Of a stretch of 64,000 bases of DNA, positions 1 to 11,061 are shown piece by piece (the stretch's first letter is position 1; each line of letters opens with the position of its first letter). Location of the stretch: contig JAOVVO010000464.1 of the NCBI GenBank assembly GCA_028564675.1, positions 1-64,000 on the forward strand, in the 5' to 3' direction. The stretch is from Onchocerca lupi. Taxonomy: Eukaryota > Nematoda > Chromadorea > Rhabditida > Onchocercidae. A program made the position numbers and the translations under genes. The notes beneath the pieces were generated by a model. The model worked only from the letters and a program-made list of their open reading frames with translations. It was not told where the DNA came from and made no database searches.

Positions 1-934
1 TTAGATAAATGATTCATTACATCCGGCATCGTAACATTCATTTATATTCATCTTAAGTGTGATTCATTTGAGAAATATTCTACGATATAAATACTTTGAT
101 TATTTGAACATATTTGTATTAAAATTGCTTCGGTTTTTCTGACACGAATTTCAGGAACTGCTTTTCCCTCATATTTTTCCGCTTATACTACTATGGGATG
201 TTTGAGAAAGTGGAGACTTCGCAAAATTTCTCTCAATTTCTTTAAGTAGGCGAAATAGTTCCGAAATCTACGTGATACTATGACTTTTTCTCTGATTTCA
301 TTTTTTATTGTAAGCAAGTTAAATTTAAATGTTATGATGCTAAAACTTCAATATTCAAGCATACGAGCTTATATTTCGCTAAAAATTCGTGCAGCCCAGT
401 CTACCCAAATATCTTCACTAATTTAATACCATTATACTGAATTTGAAATATGAATCTCTTAATACTTGTCAAAGATTATGACCAACATATAATGGTCAAC
501 TTGTTGATACCAAAAGATTTATATTTTATCAAGTTCGTGTCCTCATATTCTTTGTCCACATCTTTGATTAACAAACTTGCAACAATCGTAGCCTATGAAA
601 CGATTTCTCGATGCTTATATGATGGTGATTTTGATAGATCAAGAGATTCCAGTCGTTCAGTAGCGAGTTCGAAATTGTTTTTTAAATGTGGCATAACTGA
701 TCATCCCTTCATCGAACACCATATTTAAAGTGTTCCGTGGCCGACTGATCATCATCTTCTTTCTTGAAATCTATTTCGATACCCTTTTTGATTCAGAGCT
801 CATTATTTTCTCACTACTTCCGACCATTCTTTCTTGTAGATATCTGGCGGTAACTTTTACCTGCCATTACAGAAATAAACTGTGGAATAAACGGGAAAAA
901 ATCAATGGTTTAAACTAAAAGCAAATTTATCTCT
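1..934. other. A+T-rich left flank, no supported gene
   Basis: This stretch contains short open frames on both strands, the longest about 90 codons from 450, but none has convincing splice sites, family motifs or a continuing frame. It probably holds the promoter of the small gene that follows, or its missing upstream exons. I see nothing else I can support. Confidence 0.4.
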
Positions 935-970
935 TCATCGAACTGCAACTTACTAGCTGCAGTTCGATGA
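935..970. repeat. 13-bp perfect inverted repeat (hairpin)
   Basis: The arms at 935-947 (TCATCGAACTGCA) and 958-970 (TGCAGTTCGATGA) are exact reverse complements separated by a 10-base loop. The structure ends five bases before the proposed ATG of the next gene at 976, so in RNA it would lie in the 5' leader if the leader reaches this far. Confidence 0.8.
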
Positions 971-975
971 TTACA

Positions 976-1592
976 ATGTCAAGTGGTATCGATCGAATTT
1001 CAGGAAGAATCTACTATAGCGAACATTAGATCAAAACTTTAACAGTCAAGAATCAATCTATATAATCCATGAAAATGATGAAGAAATATTCCTTATAAGT
1101 AATCCTTAAGAAAGCGTAGCAAAAGTATGAGACGCTCTTTCTCTATTCTCACTTCCCACCATTCAGAAGATCACATTGAAGATCAAAGAAAGCAGTTAAA
1201 AAAGGATTTTATAAAAGAAGGGCGTAATATTCCAAGATTCCGAATTGTTAAAAACAGAAGTGACGAAAATAAGGCTGCAACAAGCAAAAGAATATTTAAA
1301 ACAAAATCTAAGAATACTGTAATGGGCTAGTTTTGGTAACGTTAAAGTTGAGTTACACTGTTACTATGCGATTGATTTTTTGGAGCGGAATTCGGTTGAT
1401 AGTTCAGATTTGGTTGTCTAACAGGTTTCAGTCTTAGGTAGTGTATATAACTCGAAATCACTTCGATTTTATCTGTGGTTTGTTTATCTTGATTGGATGG
1501 AGATATATCACCGTATCATAAGTGAGACATTAGATTCTGCAGAATTGGATGGCAGTTTATTTCAGGTTACCGATTCTGAATTAGATGAGTAG
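976..1592 (+). CDS. Unrecognised small hydrophilic protein (4-exon model)
   Basis: I do not recognise this family. The model uses exons 976-985, 1030-1098, 1167-1318 and 1425-1592, which join in frame to 132 residues. The best support is the intron 1099-1166 (GTAATC donor, pyrimidine-rich tract ending ATTCAG) and the intron 1319-1424. The first intron would be only 44 bases, so the start is doubtful; translation could instead begin upstream or at ATG 1127. The protein is charged: a basic middle (EGRNIPRFRIVKNRS), then an aromatic stretch (LRFYLWFVYLDWMEIYHR), then an acidic tail ending SELDE. Clathrin light chain follows on the same strand, with its trans-splice acceptor about 210 bp past this stop, so the two may be co-transcribed. 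Confidence 0.45.
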
Positions 1593-1791
1593 GATGATTG
1601 CTTTTACCTGAGATATTTTAAGTATTATAGTATTTAAGAAGCTTTATGTTTGTTGAGATAGTGAAATACAATTTTTTATTTGCTTCCTTCAATTATTCTT
1701 TTCTGTTCACTGTTGATTCGACACAAGAATTCCCGAACTTACTTGTTTAGATTTTACAGTTTCTTATTTTAACTGACCGTCCACATATTTC

Positions 1792-1803
1792 TATTTATTT
1801 CAG
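1792..1803 (+). other. Probable trans-splice acceptor for clathrin light chain
   Basis: The sequence CTATTTATTTCAG ends at 1803, with no matching upstream coding exon and the ATG 27 bases later. This is the usual layout of a nematode spliced-leader addition site. Confidence 0.6.
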
Positions 1804-1829
1804 AAAATAATAGGATTGTTTATGTTGTA

Positions 1830-3806
1830 ATGTCAGATCCGGTTGCGGAATTTTTGGCACGTGAGCAAAATGTTCTGGCTGGTATACAAGATGATTCGCT
1901 AGGAACTAGTCCTCTTCCGTATGTCAACAACATCGGCAATAACGACGCAGCTGATAACGGTACTTTTTAGAAAAAATTCCTTTTGTTTTAATGATCTCAT
2001 TTTAGATTCTTCTCTCCAAACTGAATGTGAAATATTAAAGAAAGAATATTGGTGAAATGTATATAGTCATCACTTTTGATAGCAAAAATGGCATAGATTG
2101 AACGTAGAATTATCGGATTACTATTGCGATATCTTCACCAAAATGTCTTGTTAGAAAAGAAAGTGGGAACTTTCAGAAAGTTGCAACGAATTTTGGAAAA
2201 TCGTGTTTAGAAAGCCTCAAAAGGTCAAAAAGGTGCTGCATCACACATCGGTCAGATATTATTATGCAGTAGGAATAGTTTTTATTTTGGGTATAGTTCT
2301 TCAATGAGCATTTTTTTTAACTCTGGCAAAGAAATGGAGTTTCATGAGTAGATGGTAAAATAAGGAACACATAAATAACTCAAAATGATTATTTATGTTT
2401 TATATATTGTTTTTTGTTTCTGTTTGAAGATATTTCAAATTTTAGGGAATGATATTACTAGTGTAAATGAAGCTCGTGTATTAAGCGGTACCAGTGATTC
2501 TGGTTTGGATCTTCCAGCACTGGCAAATGGTGTACAGCGTTCAAGCACAACTCCATCACCTTCTCTTGCAACATTGAACAATATATCAAAACCGGAACCG
2601 GAAAAAATAAAAAAGTGGCGAGAGGAGCAAAAAATAATGTTAGAAAAAAAAGGTATGAGCTCGTTTATGCTGCTTAGATTTTTTTATTACGAATGAAAAG
2701 TCAGGTGAAAATTTTTTTCTGCAATTTAAATTTCATTCAGATGACATAAAAATGTGAGGGATATTTTCTAATCATTTAGCTGTGAGTATGCAGTCTGAAT
2801 TGTATAATGAGTAATACTGTGTGAGAAGCTAAATATCATTTTATCTGACAATATGTGTGGTTTATGTTGAAAATGTTTGTTTCTAATACAACGATGAATA
2901 GGACGCACAGAGCTTTACCATTATGAATTCGTCCAAGTTTATTAAGAAGCGCAGTGATTTAGGCAATTCAGAAAGGAATTTAAGTAACTATAGTGAACAT
3001 GCCACAACAAAGTGAAAAACCAATGGTATTGTGATTTTTGCTTCATATTATCCTCTCAATATATTATATATTTGTTGATGAATGACGTTTTCTAATAGAA
3101 TGTATATATAATATGATGTAAATGTATTAATTTTTATATAGTACTGATAATTTTTATTTTTGCTGCAGATAAAAATGAAGAAAAAAAGAAAGAGGAAATG
3201 AGAGCCGCTGGTAAGAAAGAATTAGAAGAATGGTATGCGCAAAGGGCAGAGAAACTTAAAAAAACTAGGGTGGCTAATCGGTAATCTTTTTTTTCAAAAT
3301 TATGAGTGCCATATATTTTTGTTTTATTTTAACTGGCATTTTTATTGAAATCAGAAAAAATTTCATTTTAAATTGGGAAGACAAAATGAAGTTGAGTGGT
3401 AAGCTAGCGCTGTATTCTTATTTACAAGTTGAATTTTAGTTGTTGCGATTCATTTTGTTTATAGCTAGCCTGTGAATCCAAAAAAAAAGTAGAAAAACTT
3501 CAATCTCTCCCGAACATAAAGCATGTAAATTGACGGAAAATATTGTATTATATTTTGTACCTCATATTACATCTTTAGCTTCTCATCTTTACTGTGCTAC
3601 TCTTGTTTACAATTATTGATCGTTTCTTTGCAATTTTAAGGAAAGCCGAGGAGGATTTCATATCTGACCGTGAAGCTTTGAAAGATGGAGCCGAATGGGA
3701 ACGCATTGCTAAATTATGTGAATTCAATGCTAAAAGTTCGAAAACGTCAAGTGATTTATCACGGCTAAAGACTCTGCTTCTTAAACTCAAAACTCAAAAG
3801 GAATAA
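1830..3806 (+). CDS. clic-1: Clathrin light chain
   Basis: Clathrin light chain binds the clathrin heavy-chain hub and tunes coat assembly and actin linkage in endocytosis and Golgi traffic. Exons 1830-1959, 2446-2652, 3169-3280 and 3641-3806 join in frame to 204 residues, a normal length for the family. The N-terminus (MSDPVAEFLAREQN, then AGIQDD) matches the conserved family block near DPAAAFLAQQE..AGIEND. It is followed by a low-complexity Ser/Thr linker. A charged central helix starting near KIKKWREEQK continues through EEKKKEEM and ELEEWYAQRAEKL, which is the heavy-chain-binding region. The C-terminus WERIAKLCEFN and the closing Lys/Leu-rich helix are also typical. The start is supported by the acceptor at 1803. 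It is the second gene of a possible operon. Confidence 0.93.
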
Positions 3807-6800
3807 ATCATGTGGATTATATTTTTTGAAGGTGCTAGTCGTATGCTTCATTTTGTGGTCCATAATGGTGAATTTTTTCCTTCTATAGGACTGTCATTTT
3901 GTTTCTGTTGAATTTATGATATCAGTTCTAATATTTCCAAATTTTATTCCCTTTAGCTTATGCCCTCACTCCATTCAATTTTCTGCTGAAACATTTATGT
4001 ACAGTAATTTTGGATTTATTGTTTTTAAGGATTAGTGTTTTGATACGATGTGAAATTAGGTCCAAAATGTATTGGTATAAATCCACGTACAGTCCATAGA
4101 ATCTCCACTGAATTTTTAGCTATATACAAGCTTATATGCTTGAATGTTCAAGTTTTAGTATTATAATATTAAGTCTCGAGCGGTTTATTGTCTGTTTTTT
4201 TATCAAAAATATGCGAATTTCATTACTTTCAAAGATATGATTCTGATAATGCCCGACATTGACCAATGTGTTAGAACCCGAATCAATCATTCTTTGCAAA
4301 CTTTTTGTTTCTGTGTGATAAGTTCGCTTTGCATTCCGTAATACCTCTTCGCTTACTAAGAAACCAATATTTTATATTACTCAGCTTCCCTTATTTATTT
4401 GCTGAGTGAATGAGTTCCGAATTGGAGTCGACAATTGTACCTAAAATAGTATCTGTGATATATGAAGAGGATGATAGAAAAACTAGCCGAGTTATTTCAT
4501 GGGACGGGATAATTTCATCTAAGCCCTAGACTTTTCGTGATATTTTAGTGAAATTTTGTGGTTTAGACTAGTATGCACTGTATCTTGAATGATTATGAAA
4601 TTATGAAGTTCGTTTTGTCCATCTGCATAGCTCCATGACAGCTTTTTGTCTTATGTCATCCTGCCTGTCATATTCAAATCACTCCTTCTATATATGCATA
4701 TCGTGAAAGTGTTCACACGTTTATCTGAATTCTTCTCCTCTAAAAGTTAACGTGAAATTAGCTTCTCTATCTACGTCATTCTTTATAAGGGCGTTATTAT
4801 AAATGGTTTGTCATATTCACATGACCTTTCTGCTTACATAGCGTATGACTGGTTTATCGTATTTGCTTGGTTTTTCTGCAGTTTTTCTTTTTGATAACTT
4901 CTCTTGCCAATTCTTTCATTTTTTTTTTTTTTTTTTTTTTTTTGAGTAAAATACTTCAGATTTTCAAAATTCACTTGCTCTTTTCTCTTTTAGTTCCCAT
5001 ATGTATTATTCATTGTTTCCTCCATGCATTTTTCCCGTTGTCTTCTTTTTTTTTTTCATTTTATGAAAAAACGAAAAAAGACAATTCATTGTGATCGAAT
5101 AAAAGTATCGGTTGTTGCAGAGCATTTTTTAAAAATTTTTATTTCAATGAATCAGAGATAGTTTGGTTGATGCCCAGATACCCAGAGAGTTCTATTTCTA
5201 TTGTTTTTTTTTCTTTATTCTCGACTTATATGAATTGATTCGAGAGTTTTGTCATGTTTTGTTGTCATAAGTGGTAAAAGGGTGAGCGTAATGCCTCAGA
5301 TAGTAATTTCCGCGTCTAATTAGTGGAATCGAATTTTCGTCAATATTCACTGGAAGTATTGTTACTTCTTCTTTGGAATATTGTTACGAAAATCAAATAT
5401 CAACTCTAGGAAGCTAGGGATTTGTTGTGAAATGGTAAAAATAGACGTCTCGAAACGTTTTGTTTTGATTTACTGATCGGATTTTCATTTAATGCACCAG
5501 TAGGCATTGAGATAGGTAGAAAGAGAACTTTCCGGGAATTAAAAGATATTAGACGAGGTAAAATTTCGGGTTTTTTTTTTATCAAAATGTGAGCAGCTGA
5601 GATAATGTAAGCAATGCTTTTGATCTGGAATTACTTACAAATTACAGTGGAATATTGGACAAGAAATTTTGCAGAGACAAGAGCAGTAAAAGTAAATAGT
5701 GTAATGACTGGTTATTGGAAATTTGAAATGACCAATTGAGATTAGTCATCGAAACTGATAATTCCAACTGCTCAAAAAATTGCCGAACACAGCGTCAGTC
5801 ATCCAATGATCGTTCAGCATTCCAGCCGAACTAAAAAAATGAAAGTAATTGATAAATGAAGAACTTATGAATTGAACTGTAATTAAAGGAGTCGGTGTTT
5901 TGAGCATCATCTTTCCTTATTTTGTGCAGTAGCAGCGAGCAGTTTTCTCGATTGAATTATGTTATACATATGATTAGAAGTGAACTACATAACACATAAC
6001 GGTCATCTCAGTAATTAAACGAAGAAGCTTCAAAAACTTTTCATAAGATGGAGGTTGATCTGGAAAGCTTCCACTTATTATTTGTTGGTCTGTTGGCTAT
6101 TCAGCTTTCTAAACCTCGGCAGAACTATTACATTTAGGAATTATAATTTCGCAAATCGATATGATGCACCGCAAACTTGAAATGCCTGTAGCTAGCATTA
6201 GTCGACAGAAAAAAATTTTGTAACGACAGTTACAGAAATGTTAGAGTATTAATGCTTCAAATATTGAATGAATTTAACTGCTTTTTTGCTCGTCCAGCTA
6301 CTTCAAACCCTTTAACAACCTTTATAAGCTTTGTTCGTAACAGCAGAATGTAAGAACAGTAGACAATAGAATGTAGGAGCTGTTTTCAAGAATTCATGGA
6401 ATCCTGAGACACGAATTTTTATGCTATAAGAATAAGGAAAGTTATTCTTCTTTTTGCAGAAATGAATGAAGATAGCTGAAGATGCCTTCAGGTTAAATTA
6501 TTGTAATTGCAAATTTGAGACCGAGACCAGTATTACAGTTTTGCTTTAATCTAATACGAAGGAATGATAAGAATCGAAATAATAGATATATCTTTGCATG
6601 TTACCATACGTATTTTCTTATATAGTCCATATTACTATTTAGCTGTATCTATTTAAGTTTGAGATGTTATTCAGCCCATGATTGTTAGATTTTAATTATT
6701 GTACAATCCTAATTTTTGCAAATTTGCTGTTGTCAAGGTCATTTAGCGATCTGATTTTAAAAAAAAAAGATCTCATCCTAAATTTTCTTTTCCGGGAACG

Positions 6801-7137
6801 ATAATGCAAGGCAGCAGTATTACGGGTGAGCTTCATATGAATGCATTTGTCAGCTTTCTTGAAGACGTTTCGGTTTTTATATATTTTGTGAAGGATTGTC
6901 CTCAATGAAAAAGTTGTTTGAATCAGCTTATGCGGCAATCTGGTGTTGGTGAATAATGGTGTTGTTGTTGTCTTTGTTCGTTATTTTAGTGATTTTTATG
7001 TGTATAGATTATTTGGGCAAATTTTAGAGATGATTGGATATAGCTCACTTTGAAACATAAATTTGATTAATTCCAGATCATCTCCAAAATTTGACTTCAT
7101 TTTGAAGCGTGAAGGATTCATCCTTTTTTGCATTCAG
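3807..7137. other. Intergenic and unresolved 5' region of the coiled-coil gene
   Basis: No gene can be supported here. The next gene's first visible exon (from 7138) begins inside a codon, so at least one small upstream exon should lie in this stretch, but I could not choose one. The interval also contains a 25-base T run at 4919-4943. Short frames elsewhere lack splice or motif support. Confidence 0.4.
4919..4943. repeat. T25 homopolymer run
   Basis: This is an uninterrupted run of 25 T in intergenic DNA. Its length is likely to vary between isolates and to be error-prone in assembly. Confidence 0.9.
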
Positions 7138-9132
7138 ATGTGGTTGATAGCAGTCCGAGTGTATTGGAACTATCAGCGTTGTTGGAGAAGCAGAATGAAG
7201 TATTGTCAGCATTGCTTGGTGAATTAGAAACCTATAAATCGGAAGTAGTTATTCTAAGAAACAAAAGCTCCCAACAGATTAATAATAGTGGCACGCAGGA
7301 TAAGGTAAATTTCAGGCTAGCGTTTTGAGTTTGGTTGTTTCGTATGTTGCTTGTTTGTTTATATAGCTGATTTCATTTTCAAAATTAAAAATAATTATAT
7401 TAAAAATAAGTTATCACCACAAAATTAATTTTTTTTATGATGAATGATTCACATTTTGATTCAGTTTTCCAGAAATGTGATAGTTACTGTTAAATTCCAT
7501 TATTTGCAGAAGCGAGCATATGCGGAGAATTTCTTCAAAGGAATTCCAAAAATTGAAGAAACTTTGCCTCATAAAAATGGGAACTCGTTGACATTGGAGG
7601 ATTTTTTGGAGGAGATAAAGAAAACACGCCTCGAGGCAGAAGATTTATCTCGAGAATTGGAAGTTAAAAAAGCAGAATTGTCCCATGCAGTTGAGACGAA
7701 TTCATTAAAACAGGTATATTTTACCGATGAATACTTTACTAAGTAATCTATATTTGTCTAAACAAATACAAAAAAGAAAAAAAAGGCATTATGGAATCAG
7801 TATTTAGCAATTTAGAAATTGAAAAAATTTATATTAAATCATATTATGCCTCTGCAAATCGTGTGTTAAAAATTGAACAAAATAGCCTTCAGACTCACAT
7901 TGACCATTTGAATGAACTTATGAAAAAAGAATATGAAGCAAGAAATAACGAATTTTCAAAACTAAATGATCTTTTGGCAGAAAAAACGCAAGAATATGAT
8001 AGTTTGATTACGAAATATAATGCTGTCAAGGTAAACTTTTCATCATTCAGAAATCAAGAAAAAATATTTTTAATTTGACAGTACCTTTCCTCTATTTTTT
8101 ATGAAATTGTAAATGGAAAGTGCATTTAGGCAATTTTTTTGTGAATTTATTCTTTATTGTTACTTCGTGAGAATTACCTAGACTTTTGTATAAATATTCC
8201 TAATGGTTATATTTTGCTGATATTGCTTTTATCACTATTAAAATTCATCATCCGCGTGTTTTTAGGCACAGTTGAAAATGTCCGAGGATTCAAATATTAC
8301 CAAAGAAAAGCTTGTAAATGATCTTTCGAAAACTATTACGAAAGAATTGGAAAAACGAGAAGAAGAAGATAAAGTGTTTGCAACGAGACTATCCGTTTTA
8401 GCCGATGAAAACATGACATTACGCACTTCACTTCTTACTTTGGGTGCAAATGAATTGTCACCGCGTTAGTAAAATTTCACTTCTATAATATGGAACATGA
8501 GGCAAAGATTTTCTGTGATTATAAGCTTTTAGGATGCATTAAATCAAAGGAAAAAATATTTCTCCGAAGATTGGAAGAGGTTATGGAAATATATCTGAGA
8601 CCATGGCGAGCAGAATTGTCGACAACACAGCATCAATAGGCTTATTCAAAATTAAACTAATGATAAAAAAAGAAAGGCTGGGAAAGGTGGAAGGTTCTAT
8701 GTTATTGGATCAAGGGTTAATGAAATAAGACGATTAGACTTGTGAACTTTGATACTTGGTTTTGTTTGATGCTGACATTTTATGTTATTCTAGATCTCCT
8801 TCTTGAAGTCCTTTTTTTTGCCAGTACACGCTGATTTTACAGAATCGATAAAGCTTCTAGAGCAGCAACAAAATTTTATCGAAACGTTGAAGTCTGAATG
8901 TGAAATTCTGATGAATCGTTTGGTTAGAGAACGAAATGAGCACAGGTTATCAGAGATTTTTCATAAATTTCTGAGAAATTAGAACAGAAATAGAATATTA
9001 TATCTGTTTTACTTATCTATTATCTTTCACTGTTATAGGAAGGAACGAAAACAGCTGAGGCGTCAAATACGTAGTCTCAATGCACGGATTGAACACTTTA
9101 TATCTGGAAAACAAGAAATAATTGATGCATAA
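7138..9132 (+). CDS. Unrecognised coiled-coil protein, N-terminus not found
   Basis: I do not recognise the family. Exons 7138-7304, 7510-7713, 7893-8030, 8266-8464, 8825-8945 (or starting 8843) and 9039-9132 keep one frame and give about 306 residues plus a missing start. Almost all of it is heptad-rich and charged. Examples are LSALLEKQNEVLSALLGEL, then FLEEIKKTRLEAEDLSREL, then LNELMKKEYEARNNE, then LLEQQQNFIETLKSECEIL. The end is basic (KERKQLRRQIRSLNARIEHF). This predicts an elongated parallel coiled coil, as in golgins, centrosomal or endosomal tethers, but no diagnostic domain is visible. The first visible exon starts with two bases that complete a codon, so a 5' exon must exist. The third exon's start could be earlier; 7893 was chosen because CCTTCAG there restores phase 0. 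Confidence 0.7.
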
Positions 9133-11061
9133 TTTTGCTAGTAGAATGATTTTTTTTTTCTTGTATTATATGTCACATGTTAAGCTGTTTGGGATCTTGA
9201 GCAAAATTTATATTTTCAGACAAATTATTTTTGGTTTGAAGAACTCATTTTATTTTTAATACAAGTTATGACTAGTTTCAACTTCCCGTCTTTTCAATTG
9301 CTATTATATTTTCATAAATTAAGGCAAATCCTGCAAATATGTTGCAGGAAATTTGTAGAATCGCTGCGCTTATGCGATATATGACAGTCGTAAATTTATT
9401 GCATAATAGTCCTAAAACTTTGGTAATTACGTAAATGACAATTGCTAGGGAAAGAAGTTTAGTTTTTATTAGATATTAAGGGTTTTTATTGATTTATTTA
9501 GCATAAATATTCAGGCTGGATTGATACTCTCAATAGAAAAGAATTAAACACGTTTTCGATTGGTAAATAATGATAACTTAAGCTGTAACTTTCGACCGAT
9601 GCATTGTCCAATACATCATCGTCGAAAAAAACCTTGAATTGCTGATGATCTTGTTGATAATGTTTGTGATAATGTTGTTAGTTCGAGAAATTATGTTAAT
9701 AGGAAATAAAACTTATCTATTGAAATGATTTCCCATGTTGTATAAAAAGGATATATTCCAGCTTGCAGTGTTTGCTTGGATTCAAATTATTATGATTGCA
9801 CCACAAGATTGTGTATGCCCACCTCTCGTGATTTTCTTCACTTCATTAATGGTATCATTAGAACAACTTGATCATCTTATCATTTTTGCTGCGAATTTTT
9901 CAAAACTGATAGCAGTAGTGTTATTTAGTAATGGAAGCAAAATTCAAGAAATATGCCACATCCGAGGCTTTTTTGTCGCGAGAGGAGAAAGTTAAGGCTT
10001 TTATTAGGATATCGTTGATAATTATAAATCAGTAAATAAATATTAGTCATGAACAAGTATAATTATTATTCCCGGCAAAAATTAAATATTAGTCACAGAT
10101 AAATTTAATTTTAATATTACTGCTATTTATCATTCTTAGTATTAGGTATTGGATATAGGAAAGTGAGAGCTTTCGTTGCTTCATTACTGTATATGCTGAT
10201 TATTTATATCAAAGTAATGATTGTGGCAAAACTTGATTTTTTGAGTCTGGTAGCATGATAAGTAAATGGTATCGCTATGTATTTCAGATTTCAGATTCAA
10301 TGATAACATTGCTTTTGGTTGACTTAAAAGACTCGAAAGTTTCTAACAGAAATTAATTTTGCCAGCACTGAGTATGTTTTTTAGTTGAAGTTAGTTGAAA
10401 ATATAAAGTAGGATGCTTTTTAATTAAGTACATTTAACATCTTAATAAAAATTATTAATTGTAGCATATCATTGTTTTATTCCTGCTTATCTTTTGAAAT
10501 TATGAGTGTAAGACATCAGATATATTTTTCTTCAGAAATAGTTAAACTATGATACCGATATAGTTTACCGCCTCATAAATCTCATAACTGTTTCTAAATT
10601 AATATTGGAAAGCAAATTGAATTATACAGCAGATCGAGAAATCTCTTCAATATTTACTCTATCAGAATGGGTAGATTCAAAAATCATTTCTAGAAATCTT
10701 ATGTTAAAATTCTCAAATGGTATAGAAATTATCCATAATTAAGTAGTGACTTGTTGCGTGTTATATAACTCAAACCATCCATACAGGAGGCGAAGAAATT
10801 TCATTGTATTATATACTGATTGACAAATGACATGTTGATCTCTGTCAGTTAGTTAAGTAACTTCAAAAAGATTATCAAGTTTTCAGATCACTGCATGGCA
10901 AATGAACTTGGAAAAACAACATCCATAATACAACATTATTTTAAAGCTCTCTATCGACATCTGTTTTATTTTAGAATGTTGATATTTAAAATCCAGATTA
11001 TACTATATATGAATATATATCCTTTTTATTAGCACATTCTTATGGAAAATCCATTGCAGAA
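9133..11061. other. Intergenic region before protein phosphatase 5
   Basis: This A+T-rich spacer has no supportable gene. An open frame around 9735-9995 has no splice context or motif. The right end ends in the trans-splice acceptor of the next gene. Confidence 0.5.
11050..11059 (+). other. Probable trans-splice acceptor for protein phosphatase 5
   Basis: CCATTGCAG ends at 11059, only two bases before the ATG at 11062. No upstream coding exon is needed, which fits spliced-leader addition. Confidence 0.6.

Noticed and set aside
450..918. Two consecutive + strand open frames near the left edge
   Set aside because: No splice sites, family motifs or phase-consistent links; composition is as expected by chance.
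3575..3790. 71-codon - strand frame
   Set aside because: It is the antisense shadow of the last clathrin light chain exon.
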